The notes beneath the pieces were generated by a model. The model ran no database searches. It was not told where the DNA came from and was given only the letters and a program-made list of their open reading frames with translations. The position numbers and the translations under genes are program-made. Positions 1 through 9,359 of a DNA stretch of 64,000 nt are shown here, piece by piece. The DNA is taken from assembly GCF_004216855.1 (NCBI RefSeq), contig NZ_SGXT01000011.1:434001-498000 (forward strand). The letters run 5' to 3'. Numbering within the stretch: the stretch's first letter is position 1; each line of letters opens with the position of its first letter. This DNA comes from Microcella alkaliphila. GTDB taxonomy: Bacteria; Actinomycetota; Actinomycetes; Actinomycetales; Microbacteriaceae.

Positions 1-1740
1 GACGATGCGCTGTTCGCCCTTCCGACCGCCGACGGCGGCTGGAGTGACATCACGGCCGCCGAGTTTCACACGCAGGTGATCGCTCTGGCCAAGGGCTTCA
101 TTGCCGCGGGCGTCGAGCCCGGCGAGAAGATCGGGTTCATGTGTAAGACCCGCTACGAGTGGACCCTGGTCGACTTCGCAGCGTGGTTCGCCGGCGCCGT
201 CCTCGTCCCGATCTACGAGACGAGTTCGCCGAGCCAGATCCAGTACATCCTTGAAGATTCTGAGGCGCACCACCTGATCGTCGAGACCGCCGAGCACTAC
301 TCGCGCTTCGACGAGATCGCCAGCGACGTGCCGAGCATCGGCCACGTGTGGCAGATGCACCTCGGCGCGCTCGACAAGCTCGCCGCCGACGGCACGGACG
401 TCACCGACGAGGCCGTCGAGGCGCGCCGCACGGCGGCAGTGGGCAGCGACCTCGCGACCCTCATCTACACGTCCGGCTCGACGGGAGTGCCGAAGGGCGT
501 CATGCTGACGCACTCGAACTTCGTCGAGCTGTCACGCAACGCCCGCATCGCGATGAAGGAGGTCTTCGCGCCCGGCGCGTCGACGCTGCTGTTCATCACC
601 ACCGCCCACGTGTTCGCGCGCTTCATTTCGATCATCTGTGTGCACGGCGGCATCAAGGTCGGTCACCAGGCCGACACGAAGCAGCTCTTGCCCGCGCTCG
701 GCTCGTTCAAGCCGACCTTCCTGCTCGCCGTTCCGCGCGTGTTCGAGAAGGTCTACAACTCGGCCGAGCAGAAAGCTGAGGCCGGCGGCAAGGGCAAGAT
801 CTTCCGCAAGGCGGCCGACACCGCCGTCGAGTACTCGAAGGCCCTCGACACCGGCTCCGTGCCGCTCGGCCTAAAACTTCGCTTCACGCTGTTCGACAAG
901 CTCGTGTACTCGAAGCTGAAGAACGCGATGGGCGGCCGCGTGCAGTACGCCGTGTCGGGCTCGGCGCCGCTGGGCACGCGTCTCGGGCACTTCTTCCGCG
1001 CCCTGAACGTGCGCATCCTGGAGGGCTACGGCCTCACCGAAACGACGGCTCCCGCCTCGGTGAACCTTGTCAACAACTTCAAGATCGGCACGGTCGGCCC
1101 GGCGCTTCCGGGCGTCGGAATCGCCCTCGACGACGACGGCGAGATCCTCATCTCGGGCAACAACGTGTTCGCCGGCTACTGGAAGAAGCCTGAGGCAACA
1201 GCCGAGGTCATGACGGAGGACGGCTGGTTCCGCACCGGCGACATCGGCACGATCGACGCCGACGGCTACCTCACAATCACGGGCCGCAAGAAGGAGATCA
1301 TCGTCACCGCCGGTGGAAAGAACGTCGCCCCCGCCGTTCTGGAAGACCCGATCCGCGCGAACCCGATCGTCGGCCAGGTCGTCGTGGTGGGCGACCAGAA
1401 GCCGTTTATCTCGGCCCTCATCACGCTCGACCCCGAGATGCTGCCGGTGTGGCTCAACAACAACGGCGAGGACGCGCAGATGACGCTCGCCGACGCCGCT
1501 CAGCACCCCAAGGTGCTCGCCGAGGTGCAGAGCGCGATCGACGTCGCGAACGCCCGCGTGTCGCGCGCCGAATCCATCCGCAAGTTTGTGATTCTCGCGA
1601 CCGAGTTCACGGAGGCCTCGGGGCACCTCACGCCCAAGATGAGCATCAAGCGCCACGTCATCACGAAAGACTTCGCGTCGGTGATCGACGGGCTGTACTC
1701 GGCCTCGCCCGAGACGCAAGGAATCTCACTCGCGCAGTAG
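1..1740 (+). CDS. Long-chain fatty-acid--CoA ligase (FadD-type), 5' end outside window
   Basis: AMP-forming acyl-CoA synthetase that activates long-chain fatty acids through an acyl-adenylate. The frame is open from base 1, so the N-terminus lies outside the window; about 580 residues are visible. Seen in order: the AMP-binding loop (YTSGSTGVPKG), GYGLTETTAP in the acyl-adenylate region, GWFRTGDIG, and GRKKEIIVTAGGKNVAP near the C-terminal hinge. The overall pattern resembles mycobacterial FadD15-type enzymes of about 600 residues. It converges on the deformylase gene. Family assignment is firm; chain-length preference cannot be read. Confidence 0.95.
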   Translation, partial: DDALFALPTADGGWSDITAAEFHTQVIALAKGFIAAGVEPGEKIGFMCKTRYEWTLVDFAAWFAGAVLVPIYETSSPSQIQYILEDSEAHHLIVETAEHYSRFDEIASDVPSIGHVWQMHLGALDKLAADGTDVTDEAVEARRTAAVGSDLATLIYTSGSTGVPKGVMLTHSNFVELSRNARIAMKEVFAPGASTLLFITTAHVFARFISIICVHGGIKVGHQADTKQLLPALGSFKPTFLLAVPRVFEKVYNSAEQKAEAGGKGKIFRKAADTAVEYSKALDTGSVPLGLKLRFTLFDKLVYSKLKNAMGGRVQYAVSGSAPLGTRLGHFFRALNVRILEGYGLTETTAPASVNLVNNFKIGTVGPALPGVGIALDDDGEILISGNNVFAGYWKKPEATAEVMTEDGWFRTGDIGTIDADGYLTITGRKKEIIVTAGGKNVAPAVLEDPIRANPIVGQVVVVGDQKPFISALITLDPEMLPVWLNNNGEDAQMTLADAAQHPKVLAEVQSAIDVANARVSRAESIRKFVILATEFTEASGHLTPKMSIKRHVITKDFASVIDGLYSASPETQGISLAQ

Positions 1741-1766
1741 CGCGACACCGCACGGGATGCGCGTGG

Positions 1767-2267
1767 TCAGGGCCGCTGGAACCAGTCGGCGGTCCTGATC
1801 GCCCGCATCGCCTCGCGCTTCAGTTCCGGCTCGAGGCCCTCGACGTACACCCGGCCCTCGAGGTGATCCGTCTCGTGCTGCAGCGCCTGGGCAAGCAACC
1901 CCTCCCCCTCGACGGCGACGGCGTTGCCGTCGAGGTCGACGCCCTCGACGCGCGCCCACGGGTGACGCCGGCGCGGGTAGGCGAGCCCAGGAACCGAGAG
2001 GCACCCCTCATCGACGGGCTCGGCGTCGCCGCGCACCTCGACAAGCTGCGGGTTGATGATGTAGCCGAGGTCACCATCGATGTTGTAGCTGAACACGGCA
2101 AGCCCCACACCGATCTGGTTCGCGGCGACGCCCGCGCGCCCCGGAACCTGCACCGTGTCGAGCAGGTCGTCAACGAGCGCGCGCAACGACGCATCGAAGT
2201 GGACGACACGATCGGTGCGCGAGCGCAACACGGGGTCGCCGAAGAGGCGAATGGGGCGGACGGTCAT
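1767..2267 (-). CDS. def: Peptide deformylase
   Basis: Removes the N-terminal formyl group from nascent proteins, using a metal ion. The 166-residue protein carries all three family motifs: GVAANQIG (about residues 46-53), EGCLS with the metal-binding Cys at about 89, and QHETDH (130-135) with the two metal-binding His and the catalytic Glu. It starts 9 bp after the stop of the MinD-like gene on the same strand, so the two are probably co-transcribed. Actinobacteria often have two deformylases; this may not be the only copy. Confidence 0.95.
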   Translation of the reverse strand: MTVRPIRLFGDPVLRSRTDRVVHFDASLRALVDDLLDTVQVPGRAGVAANQIGVGLAVFSYNIDGDLGYIINPQLVEVRGDAEPVDEGCLSVPGLAYPRRRHPWARVEGVDLDGNAVAVEGEGLLAQALQHETDHLEGRVYVEGLEPELKREAMRAIRTADWFQRP

Positions 2268-2276
2268 CGTGCGCGA

Positions 2277-3587
2277 TCAGTACCCGTCGCGCGGAATGCC
2301 CTCGACCACCAGCGCGGCGAGCTCACGGGCCGCATGGCGGGTGTACGGCTTCAGGTCTTTCCACTTCACGACGGAGCCGGCAGCCAGCACCTCGTCGTAG
2401 GGGATGCGCACGATCTCGCGCACGCGGGAGGCGAAGTGCGCCTCGATCTCTTCGAGCTTCACCAGGTTCGTGCCCTGGGTGGCGGTATTGATCGCCACAA
2501 CCGCGTTGCGCACCAGCTCGTCGTAGCCGTTGGCCTCCAGCCAGGTCAGCGTCTCGCTGGCAAGGCGCGCCTCGTCGACGCTGCCGCCCGACACAATGAC
2601 GACGGAGTCAGCGCGCTCGAGAGTGGGGCGCATGACCGAGTGCACGATTCCCGTGCCGCAGTCGGTCAAGACGATCGAGTAGTAGCGCGCGGCGAGGTCG
2701 GCGACGACGTTGTAGTCGTCGGCGTCGAACGCCTCGGACAGCAACGGATCGGTGTCGCTGGCGAGCACATCCAGACGCGTCGCGTCGCGCGACACGAAAG
2801 TCGAAAAGTCGTTGTAGGCACCGATGGACGCGGCGCGGTTGACGACGTCACGCACCGTAGAGCGTGTCTGCTTCGCGACGCGCTCGGCGAGCGTGCCGCG
2901 ATCAGGGTTGGCATCGATCGCGATCACGCGGTCCTCGCGCACGGAAGCCAGCGCCATGCCGAGAAGAGTGGTCACGGTCGTCTTGCCGACGCCACCCTTG
3001 CGGGTCAGCACGGGCACGAAGCGGGCATTGAGACCGAGCGGCTGCGCGATGCGCGCATCCAACTCTTTACGCTCGCGAACGCGACGCGAGTCGCCGATGT
3101 TGACCTGCTTGAACGTGCTGAGGTACACGAACCGCGGCCAGGCACCTTCGGGGCCGTTCGGTCGGGAACGCTTCGGGTCGAGCAGACGGTCAGCCGTCAG
3201 CATTCCCGCTGCTTCGGGCTGGTGGTCCCCGTACATGACGCGGCGCGAGAGGTCAGCGGGGAGATCAGCCGGGTCGATGTCGCTGAGGTCGGGCTGGGTC
3301 AGGGCGCTGGCGAGCTGCTGGTCACCGAGCTGGATGGTCGTGGCGCCCGTCTGCAGCATCTCGACGATCTGCGGGTCAACGCCGCGCGCAGCGAGCTCCG
3401 CGGTCGGGTCGGGAGCCTCGTCAGGTGCCGGTTCGGGCAGCACGACGTCGATGGAAAGAGACTCGGGCACAGCGGCGATGAACTCGCTCCCGCCGCCGGG
3501 CTCGACGCCGTCATTGACGGTGCGGGGTGTAGACCCCCCGACCACGTCGGTCGAAACGTCGCCTGATGCGTCGCGTTTCTCGGCCAT
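2277..3587 (-). CDS. MinD/ParA-like P-loop ATPase with long N-terminal extension
   Basis: The 436-residue protein has an acidic/proline-rich N-terminal region of about 170 residues, then a SIMIBI ATPase domain beginning with the deviant Walker A motif TRKGGVGKTT and followed by IDANPDRGTL. The layout resembles the MinD-like proteins associated with actinobacterial type VII secretion (EspI-like), but no ESX genes are in the window, so the role is open. The ATG at 3587 is chosen because GGAAGGAGG lies 5 nt upstream; an ATG 15 bp further upstream has no such site. It precedes def by 9 bp. Confidence 0.85.
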   Translation of the reverse strand: MAEKRDASGDVSTDVVGGSTPRTVNDGVEPGGGSEFIAAVPESLSIDVVLPEPAPDEAPDPTAELAARGVDPQIVEMLQTGATTIQLGDQQLASALTQPDLSDIDPADLPADLSRRVMYGDHQPEAAGMLTADRLLDPKRSRPNGPEGAWPRFVYLSTFKQVNIGDSRRVRERKELDARIAQPLGLNARFVPVLTRKGGVGKTTVTTLLGMALASVREDRVIAIDANPDRGTLAERVAKQTRSTVRDVVNRAASIGAYNDFSTFVSRDATRLDVLASDTDPLLSEAFDADDYNVVADLAARYYSIVLTDCGTGIVHSVMRPTLERADSVVIVSGGSVDEARLASETLTWLEANGYDELVRNAVVAINTATQGTNLVKLEEIEAHFASRVREIVRIPYDEVLAAGSVVKWKDLKPYTRHAARELAALVVEGIPRDGY

Positions 3588-3655
3588 GCGGCCTCCTTCC
3601 AAAGTTCGACACGCCAGTGTAGCGGGGTCTTCGCCCCCCTCACTGACCCGGGTGT

Positions 3656-6600
3656 CTACTGCCCGGCGACGACGACGAGCAGGTCCCCGGCCTCCACCTG
3701 CTGCGTAGAGGGAATCGCTCGACGCTCAATCGTGCCCGCAATGGGGGTCGTGATGGCCGCCTCCATCTTCATCGCCTCAATCGTCGCGATGGTGGCGCCC
3801 GCCTCAACCTCGTCGCCCTCGTCGACCTGCAGCGTGACGACGCCGCTGAAGGGTGCGGCGACGTGGCCGGGCTTCCCCGGGTCTGCCTTCTCGGCCGAGG
3901 CCGCGTCGACGGCGACCGAGCGGTCGCGAATGAGCACGGGACGCAACTGACCGTTGAGCGTGGCCATGACCGTTCGCATGCCCTTCTCGTCCGCCTCGCT
4001 GATCGCCTCGAGACCCATGAACAGGGTGACGCCGCGCTCTATCTCGATGACGTGCTCTTCGCCCGGCTTCAGGCCGTACAGATAGTCGGGGGTTGCCAGC
4101 ACGGACACGTCGCCGTACTGCTCCCGCACCTGGAGGAACTGCTGCGTGGGCTGGGCGAACAGCAGCTGATTCAGCATGAGGCGACGCTCGTCGGTCGACC
4201 CGTCGAGCGCGGCGCGCTGGTCGTCGGTGAGCTCGGTGAGCCCGGGCTTTACGGTGCGCCCCTCGAGAACCTTGGTGCGGAACGGCTCGGGCCATCCGCC
4301 CGGCAGATCGCCGAGCTCGCCAGCCATGAAGCCGATCACCGAGTCGGGGATGTCGTAGTTCTGCGGGTTCCGCTCGAAGTCGTCGGGGTCGGCTCCCGCG
4401 GCGGCCATCTGCAGCGCGAGGTCACCGACCACCTTCGACGACGGGGTCACCTTCGTCGGCCGGCCGAGGATGCGGTTCGCCGCGGCATACCAGTCCTCGA
4501 TGAGCTCGAAGCGGTCGCCGAGGCCGAGAGCGATGGCCTGCTGGCGCAGGTTCGACAGCTGCCCGCCGGGGATCTCGTGGTGGTACACGCGTCCGGTCGG
4601 CCCGGGCAGGCCCGACTCGAACGGCTTGTAAGCGCGACGCACCGCCTCCCAGTAGGGCTCGAGGTCGCTGACGGCGCCGAGATCGAGACCGGTGTCACGC
4701 TCCGTGTGCGCGAGGGCTGCGACGAGGGCCGACAGCGACGGCTGCGACGTTGTTCCCGCCATCGGCGCGCTGGCCGCGTCGACGGCGTCGGCGCCCGCGT
4801 TCGCGGCGGCGAGCAGGGTGGCGAGCTGTCCCCCCGCCGTGTCGTGGGTGTGCACGTGCAGGGGCACGTCGAATCGGTCGCGCAGCGCCGTCACGAGCTT
4901 CTCGGCGGCGCCGGCGCGCAAGAGGCCCGCCATGTCCTTGATCGCAAGGATGTGCGCTCCAGCATCGACGATGCGCTCAGCAAGCCGCAGGTAGTAGTCG
5001 AGCGTGTAGAGGTCTTCCGCCGGATTCAACAGATCACCCGAGTAACACATGGCGACCTCGGCCACGGTGGTACCCGTGCCGAGGACCGCGTCGATGGCGG
5101 GCCGCATCTGGTCGACAACGTTGAGGGCGTCGAAGATGCGGAAGACGTCGATGCCGGTCTCGGCCGCCTCGCGCACGAACGCGTCGGTCACCTCGGTCGG
5201 GTACGGCGTGTAGCCGACCGTGTTTCGGCCGCGCAGCAGCATCTGAATCGCGACGTTCGGCAGGGCCTCGCGCATGGCGGCAAGACGCTGCCACGGGTCT
5301 TCTCCGAGGAAACGGAGGGCAACGTCGTAGGTCGCCCCACCCCAGGCCTCGACGCTCAGCAGCTGCGGGGTCAGTCGCGCCACGTGCGGCATGACAGCGA
5401 CGAGGTCGCGGGTGCGCACCCGCGTCGCCAAGAGCGACTGGTGCGCATCGCGGAAGGTGGTGTCGGTGACGGCGAGAGCGGTCTGTGCGCGCAGTTCGGC
5501 GGCGAAGCCGACCGGCCCGAGTTCGCGCAGACGGTCACGACTGCCCGCAGCGGGCGCCGCGTCGTAGTCGACCGCGGGCAGCTTCATGGCGGGGTCAATC
5601 ACGCCGTCGCCCGCGCCGTTCGGCTGGTTGACGGTGACGTCGGCGAGCCACGTGAGCATCTTCGTGCCGCGGTCCTTCGACGGGTTCATTGTCACCAGCC
5701 CGGGGCGCTCGTCGATGAACGACGTCGACAGATCGCCGGCGATCACCGCCGGGTCGTCGAGCACCGCCTGCAAGAACGGGATGTTCGTGGTGACGCCGCG
5801 GATACGGAACTCGGCGAGTCCGCGCTTGGCGCGGTTCACAGCCGTGGCGAAGTCACGACCGCGGCACGTCATCTTGGCGAGCATCGAGTCGAAGTGTGGG
5901 CTCACCTGCGCGCCGGCGGCAATGGTGCCGCCATCGAGGCGCACGCCCGCACCGCCGGGCGACCGATAGGTGGTGATCTTGCCGGTGTCGGGGCGGAACC
6001 CGCTCGCCGGGTCTTCCGTGGTGATGCGACACTGCAGGGCAGCACCGCGCAGCTGGATCTGATCCTGGGCGAGCCCGAGATCGCTCAGCGACTCGCCCGC
6101 AGCGATGAGCATCTGAGCGCGAACGAGGTCGACGTCGGTGACCTCCTCGGTCACCGTGTGCTCGACCTGGATGCGCGGATTCATTTCGATGAACACGTAC
6201 TCGCCAGCCCGTTCGCCCGCCGTGTCGAGCAGGAACTCGACGGTGCCGGCGTTCACGTAGCCGATCGACTTCGCGAACGCGACCGCGTCGCGATACATCG
6301 CCTGGCGGGTGTCGTCATCGAGGTTCGGGGCCGGGGCGATCTCGACCACCTTCTGGTGGCGGCGCTGGATCGAGCAGTCGCGCTCGAACAGGTGCACGGT
6401 CTCGCCGGAGCTATCGGCAAGAATCTGCACCTCGATGTGCCGCGGGCGCACGACGGCCTGCTCGACGAACATCGTCGCGTCGCCGAACGCGCTGTCGGCC
6501 TCGCGCATCGCCGCTTCGAGAGCGGGGCGCAGTTCCTCGCGGGTCTCGACCCGGCGCATCCCTCGCCCGCCGCCACCGGCGACGGCCTTCGCGAAGACGG

Positions 6601-7060
6601 GGAATCCGATCTCGTCGGCGGCCTCGAGGAGAACCTGGATGTCGGTGGTTGCGGGGCTCGACTTCAGAACGGGAACCCCTGCGGCAATCGCCTTCTCTTT
6701 GGCCGACACCTTGTTTCCGGCCATCTCGAGCACCTCGCGGGGTGGGCCGATGAATGCGATGCCGTTGGCGCGCGCCGCCTCGGCCAGGTCGGGGTTCTCG
6801 CTGAGGAACCCGTAGCCGGGGTAGATCGCATCGGCACCCGAGAGCTTCGCGACCCGAATGATCTCGTCAACGTTCAAGTAGGCCCGAACCGGGTGGCCCT
6901 CCTCGCCGATCTGATATGCCTCGTCGGCCTTCAGCCGGTGAAACGAGTTGCGATCTTCGTAGGGAAACACGGCGACCGTCTTGGCGCCCAGCTCAACCGC
7001 GGCGCGAAACGCCCGGATAGCAATTTCTCCACGATTAGCGACGAGGATCTTCTGAAACAT
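3656..7060 (-). CDS. pyc: Pyruvate carboxylase
   Basis: Biotin-dependent anaplerotic enzyme making oxaloacetate from pyruvate and bicarbonate. The 1134-residue chain has the full single-polypeptide order: biotin carboxylase domain (starting FQKILVANRGEIAIR; ATP-grasp loop GGGGRGMR), carboxyltransferase domain (DTTFRDAHQSLLATR; metal-site HTHDTAG), and a C-terminal biotinyl domain with EAMKMEA, the biotinylated Lys being about residue 1098. The start at 7060 follows AGGAAGGA; an in-frame ATG 29 codons upstream would add a basic tail unlike the family. It is divergent from the ParA gene. Confidence 0.98.
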   Translation of the reverse strand: MFQKILVANRGEIAIRAFRAAVELGAKTVAVFPYEDRNSFHRLKADEAYQIGEEGHPVRAYLNVDEIIRVAKLSGADAIYPGYGFLSENPDLAEAARANGIAFIGPPREVLEMAGNKVSAKEKAIAAGVPVLKSSPATTDIQVLLEAADEIGFPVFAKAVAGGGGRGMRRVETREELRPALEAAMREADSAFGDATMFVEQAVVRPRHIEVQILADSSGETVHLFERDCSIQRRHQKVVEIAPAPNLDDDTRQAMYRDAVAFAKSIGYVNAGTVEFLLDTAGERAGEYVFIEMNPRIQVEHTVTEEVTDVDLVRAQMLIAAGESLSDLGLAQDQIQLRGAALQCRITTEDPASGFRPDTGKITTYRSPGGAGVRLDGGTIAAGAQVSPHFDSMLAKMTCRGRDFATAVNRAKRGLAEFRIRGVTTNIPFLQAVLDDPAVIAGDLSTSFIDERPGLVTMNPSKDRGTKMLTWLADVTVNQPNGAGDGVIDPAMKLPAVDYDAAPAAGSRDRLRELGPVGFAAELRAQTALAVTDTTFRDAHQSLLATRVRTRDLVAVMPHVARLTPQLLSVEAWGGATYDVALRFLGEDPWQRLAAMREALPNVAIQMLLRGRNTVGYTPYPTEVTDAFVREAAETGIDVFRIFDALNVVDQMRPAIDAVLGTGTTVAEVAMCYSGDLLNPAEDLYTLDYYLRLAERIVDAGAHILAIKDMAGLLRAGAAEKLVTALRDRFDVPLHVHTHDTAGGQLATLLAAANAGADAVDAASAPMAGTTSQPSLSALVAALAHTERDTGLDLGAVSDLEPYWEAVRRAYKPFESGLPGPTGRVYHHEIPGGQLSNLRQQAIALGLGDRFELIEDWYAAANRILGRPTKVTPSSKVVGDLALQMAAAGADPDDFERNPQNYDIPDSVIGFMAGELGDLPGGWPEPFRTKVLEGRTVKPGLTELTDDQRAALDGSTDERRLMLNQLLFAQPTQQFLQVREQYGDVSVLATPDYLYGLKPGEEHVIEIERGVTLFMGLEAISEADEKGMRTVMATLNGQLRPVLIRDRSVAVDAASAEKADPGKPGHVAAPFSGVVTLQVDEGDEVEAGATIATIEAMKMEAAITTPIAGTIERRAIPSTQQVEAGDLLVVVAGQ

Positions 7061-7174
7061 TGCGTCCTTCCTGGCACGACGCCGAAGCGTCGCGTCGGGG
7101 GTGGTGGCCGGGGACGTCCGCGAATGGTGCGGATGCACGCGTTCCATAGCCTAGTGAAGGTAGGGTCTTCTTCC

Positions 7175-7978
7175 GTGCACGTACTGAGCATCAGCTCCCT
7201 CAAGGGAGGCGTCGGCAAGACGACGGTGACCCTCGGGCTCGCGTCTGCCGCGTTCTCGCGGGGCCTGCGCACTCTCGTCGTCGATCTCGACCCGCAGTCG
7301 GATGCATCCACGGGCATGGACATTCAGATCGCCGGCCGGCTGACGGTCGCCGACGTGCTGGCCTCGCCGAAGGAGCGCATCGTTCGCCAGGCGATTGCCC
7401 CGTCGGGCTGGACGCGTGGACGACCGGGAAAGGTCGACGTGCTCATCGGCAGCCCCAGCGCCATCAACTTCGACGGGCCGCACCCCTCGATTCGTGAGAT
7501 CTGGAAACTCGAAGAGGCTCTCGCGCACATCGAAAGCGAATACGACCTCGTGCTCGTCGACTGCGCCCCCTCGTTGAACGCCCTCACCCGCACGGCGTGG
7601 GCGGCGAGCGATCGAGTCATGGTGGTCACGGAGCCCGGGCTGTTTTCCGTCGCCGCCGCTGACCGAGCGCTGCGCGCGATCGAAGAAATCCGTCGCGGAC
7701 TGTCTCCGCGTCTCCAGCCGCTCGGCATTGTGGTGAACCGTGCACGTGTGCAAAGCCTTGAGCACCAGTTCCGCATCAAGGAGCTGCGCGACATGTTCGG
7801 CCCGCTGGTGCTCGCCCCGCAGCTGCCCGAGCGCACATCGCTCCAGCAGGCACAGGGTGCCGCGAAGCCGCTGCACGTGTGGCCGGGCGAAAGCTCTCAG
7901 GAGATGGCGCGCAACTTCGACCAGCTCCTCGACCGCGTGATGCGTACGGCGCGTATCGGCGAGTACGCCCAGCAGTAG
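7175..7978 (+). CDS. ParA-family ATPase
   Basis: The 267-residue ParA/Soj-type ATPase begins with SSLKGGVGKTTVTLG (deviant Walker A) followed by VDLDPQSDAS, the Walker A' Asp region, and later VLVDCAPSLN (Walker B). No ParB is adjacent, so this is probably not the chromosomal parAB locus; a ParA of this kind next to the MerR/FHA cluster suggests a polar-positioning role (inference). The GTG at 7175 is chosen: AAGGTAGGG lies upstream, and the same stretch holds TAGGGT 8 nt before the GTG, so either an RBS or a near-leaderless promoter is possible. Confidence 0.85.
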   Translation: MHVLSISSLKGGVGKTTVTLGLASAAFSRGLRTLVVDLDPQSDASTGMDIQIAGRLTVADVLASPKERIVRQAIAPSGWTRGRPGKVDVLIGSPSAINFDGPHPSIREIWKLEEALAHIESEYDLVLVDCAPSLNALTRTAWAASDRVMVVTEPGLFSVAAADRALRAIEEIRRGLSPRLQPLGIVVNRARVQSLEHQFRIKELRDMFGPLVLAPQLPERTSLQQAQGAAKPLHVWPGESSQEMARNFDQLLDRVMRTARIGEYAQQ

Positions 7979-7990
7979 CGTGCTGTTGCT

Positions 7991-8536
7991 CTAACTGGCG
8001 CGGGTCGCGCGGCGGGCGGCGAGTTCGTCTTTGGGGTCGGCAGTCGGGCTGGCATCGAGGTCGATGAGTTCGGTCTCGACCTCGCGCAGTACCTTGCCGA
8101 CGGCGATGCCGAAGACGCCCTGGCCGCGGCTGACGAGGTCGATGACCTCGTCATTGGAGGTGCAGAGGTAGACGCTCGCCCCGTCGCTCATGAGGGTCGT
8201 CTGGGCCAGGTCATGCACGCCGGATTCGCGCAGCTGCTCGACGGCCGTGCGAATCTGCTGCAGCGAAATGCCGGTATCGAGCAGCCGCTTCACTAGCTTC
8301 AGCACGAGAATGTCGCGGAAGCCGTAGAGGCGCTGCGTGCCCGAACCGGATGCGCCGCGAACGGTCGGCTCGACGAGTTGTGTGCGTGCCCAGTAATCGA
8401 GCTGGCGGTACGAGATGCCGGCGGCACGTGCGGCGACAGCGCCGCGGTATCCCGCCTCATCGTCGAGATCGGGCAGGCCGTCGGTGAAGAGCAGTTCGAG
8501 TTCGTAGCGTTCGTCGCGGCGGCTGCTGTCCGTCAT
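7991..8536 (-). CDS. MerR-family regulator (Rv1830-like)
   Basis: The 181-residue MerR-type DNA-binding protein has its winged-helix region centred on AAGISYRQLDYWART and TQRLYGFRDILVLKLVKRLL, then a dimerising helix and a C-terminal domain with no metal-binding cysteines. The second MerR gene, the FHA gene and the PgsA-like gene lie immediately upstream, an order resembling the Mycobacterium Rv1822-Rv1830 region, where the equivalent is Rv1830. It is the last of this set, 118 bp downstream of the ftsR-like gene, with its own upstream inverted repeat at 8563-8581. Confidence 0.85.
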   Translation of the reverse strand: MTDSSRRDERYELELLFTDGLPDLDDEAGYRGAVAARAAGISYRQLDYWARTQLVEPTVRGASGSGTQRLYGFRDILVLKLVKRLLDTGISLQQIRTAVEQLRESGVHDLAQTTLMSDGASVYLCTSNDEVIDLVSRGQGVFGIAVGKVLREVETELIDLDASPTADPKDELAARRATRAS

Positions 8537-8562
8537 GGCGCGTACCTAACCTTCAGTCTTAA

Positions 8563-8581
8563 CGTGACACTTGGCGTCACG
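8563..8581 (-). promoter_or_regulatory. Inverted repeat upstream of the MerR gene
   Basis: Arms CGTGAC and GTCACG (8563-8568 and 8576-8581) are separated by 7 bp and lie 27-45 bp upstream of the MerR start, where a MerR-type operator would overlap a promoter spacer. No ribosome binding site is visible before the start. The operator role is inferred from position and symmetry only. Confidence 0.4.
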
Positions 8582-8654
8582 CCCTTCACCCTAGCGAGCG
8601 CAAGACGCGCTGGCCGCGAGATCCGCCGACGACACGTCGGCGTGTCGGGCCTCC

Positions 8655-9359
8655 CTACGACTGTAGCCTGCCGAGCGCCGAACGGATCAGGCTGGATCGC
8701 ACGATTTCGAGCTGGCTGGCAATCTCACGAGCCAGTTCTGCCGCCTTCGCACGGCTGGAGGCGTCGTTACGGCGAGAGACCGGGATCAGTGCGCTCTCGA
8801 TGAGGCCCAGTTCACGCTCCGCTGAGGCGCGGAAGCCCCGCAGGTGACGGGGCTCGATGCCGGTGCGCTGCAGTTCCACAAGCGCGCGCAACACCTGCAC
8901 CGCGTCGTCACCGAAGGTGTCTGCCGGGGTGATCAGGGATGCGCTGATCGCGTCGCTGAGCAGACCGGGGGTCGCCTGCGCCTCGCGAATGAGTTCCTCG
9001 CGGCTGTAGCGACGGTCGCTCGAGAGGATCGACGGGACGGCTGCGTCGAGGCCGACCGGCAGGCGCGGGGTGCGCCCAGCGTCAAGGTCGTCGAGGTGCT
9101 CGCGAATGACCTTCAACGGCAGGTAGTGATCGCGCTGCATCGTGAGAATGAAGCGCAGCCGGTCGACGTCTGCTGCCGAGAACTTTCGGTAGCCCGAGTC
9201 GGTGCGCTCGGGTGCCACGAGGTTGCGCTCCTCCAAGAACCGCAGTTTCGAGGGCGTCAGGTCGGGGAACTCGGGACTGAGTTTGGCAAGCACCTGGCCG
9301 ATCGACAGTAGCCCCGCTGTCGCCGGCCGTCGCGCCTCAGCGGACGACCGTGCGGGCAT
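8655..9359 (-). CDS. ftsR: MerR-family regulator FtsR-like
   Basis: The 234-residue MerR protein has an N-terminal winged helix (LLSIGQVLAKLSPEF, then SKLRFLEERNLV and GYRKFSAADVDRLRF) and a long helical C-terminal domain without metal-binding cysteines. It matches the Rv1828/FtsR type, known in corynebacteria as a regulator linked to ftsZ expression. The ATG overlaps the FHA gene's TGA (ATGA at 9356-9359 read on the minus strand), so translation is probably coupled. The symbol is assigned by family and gene context, not by a search. Confidence 0.8.
   Translation of the reverse strand: MPARSSAEARRPATAGLLSIGQVLAKLSPEFPDLTPSKLRFLEERNLVAPERTDSGYRKFSAADVDRLRFILTMQRDHYLPLKVIREHLDDLDAGRTPRLPVGLDAAVPSILSSDRRYSREELIREAQATPGLLSDAISASLITPADTFGDDAVQVLRALVELQRTGIEPRHLRGFRASAERELGLIESALIPVSRRNDASSRAKAAELAREIASQLEIVRSSLIRSALGRLQS

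Noticed and set aside
3863-7174. Very long plus-strand open frame upstream of ParA
   Set aside because: Antisense of pyruvate carboxylase; open only because of high G+C. ParA begins at 7175.
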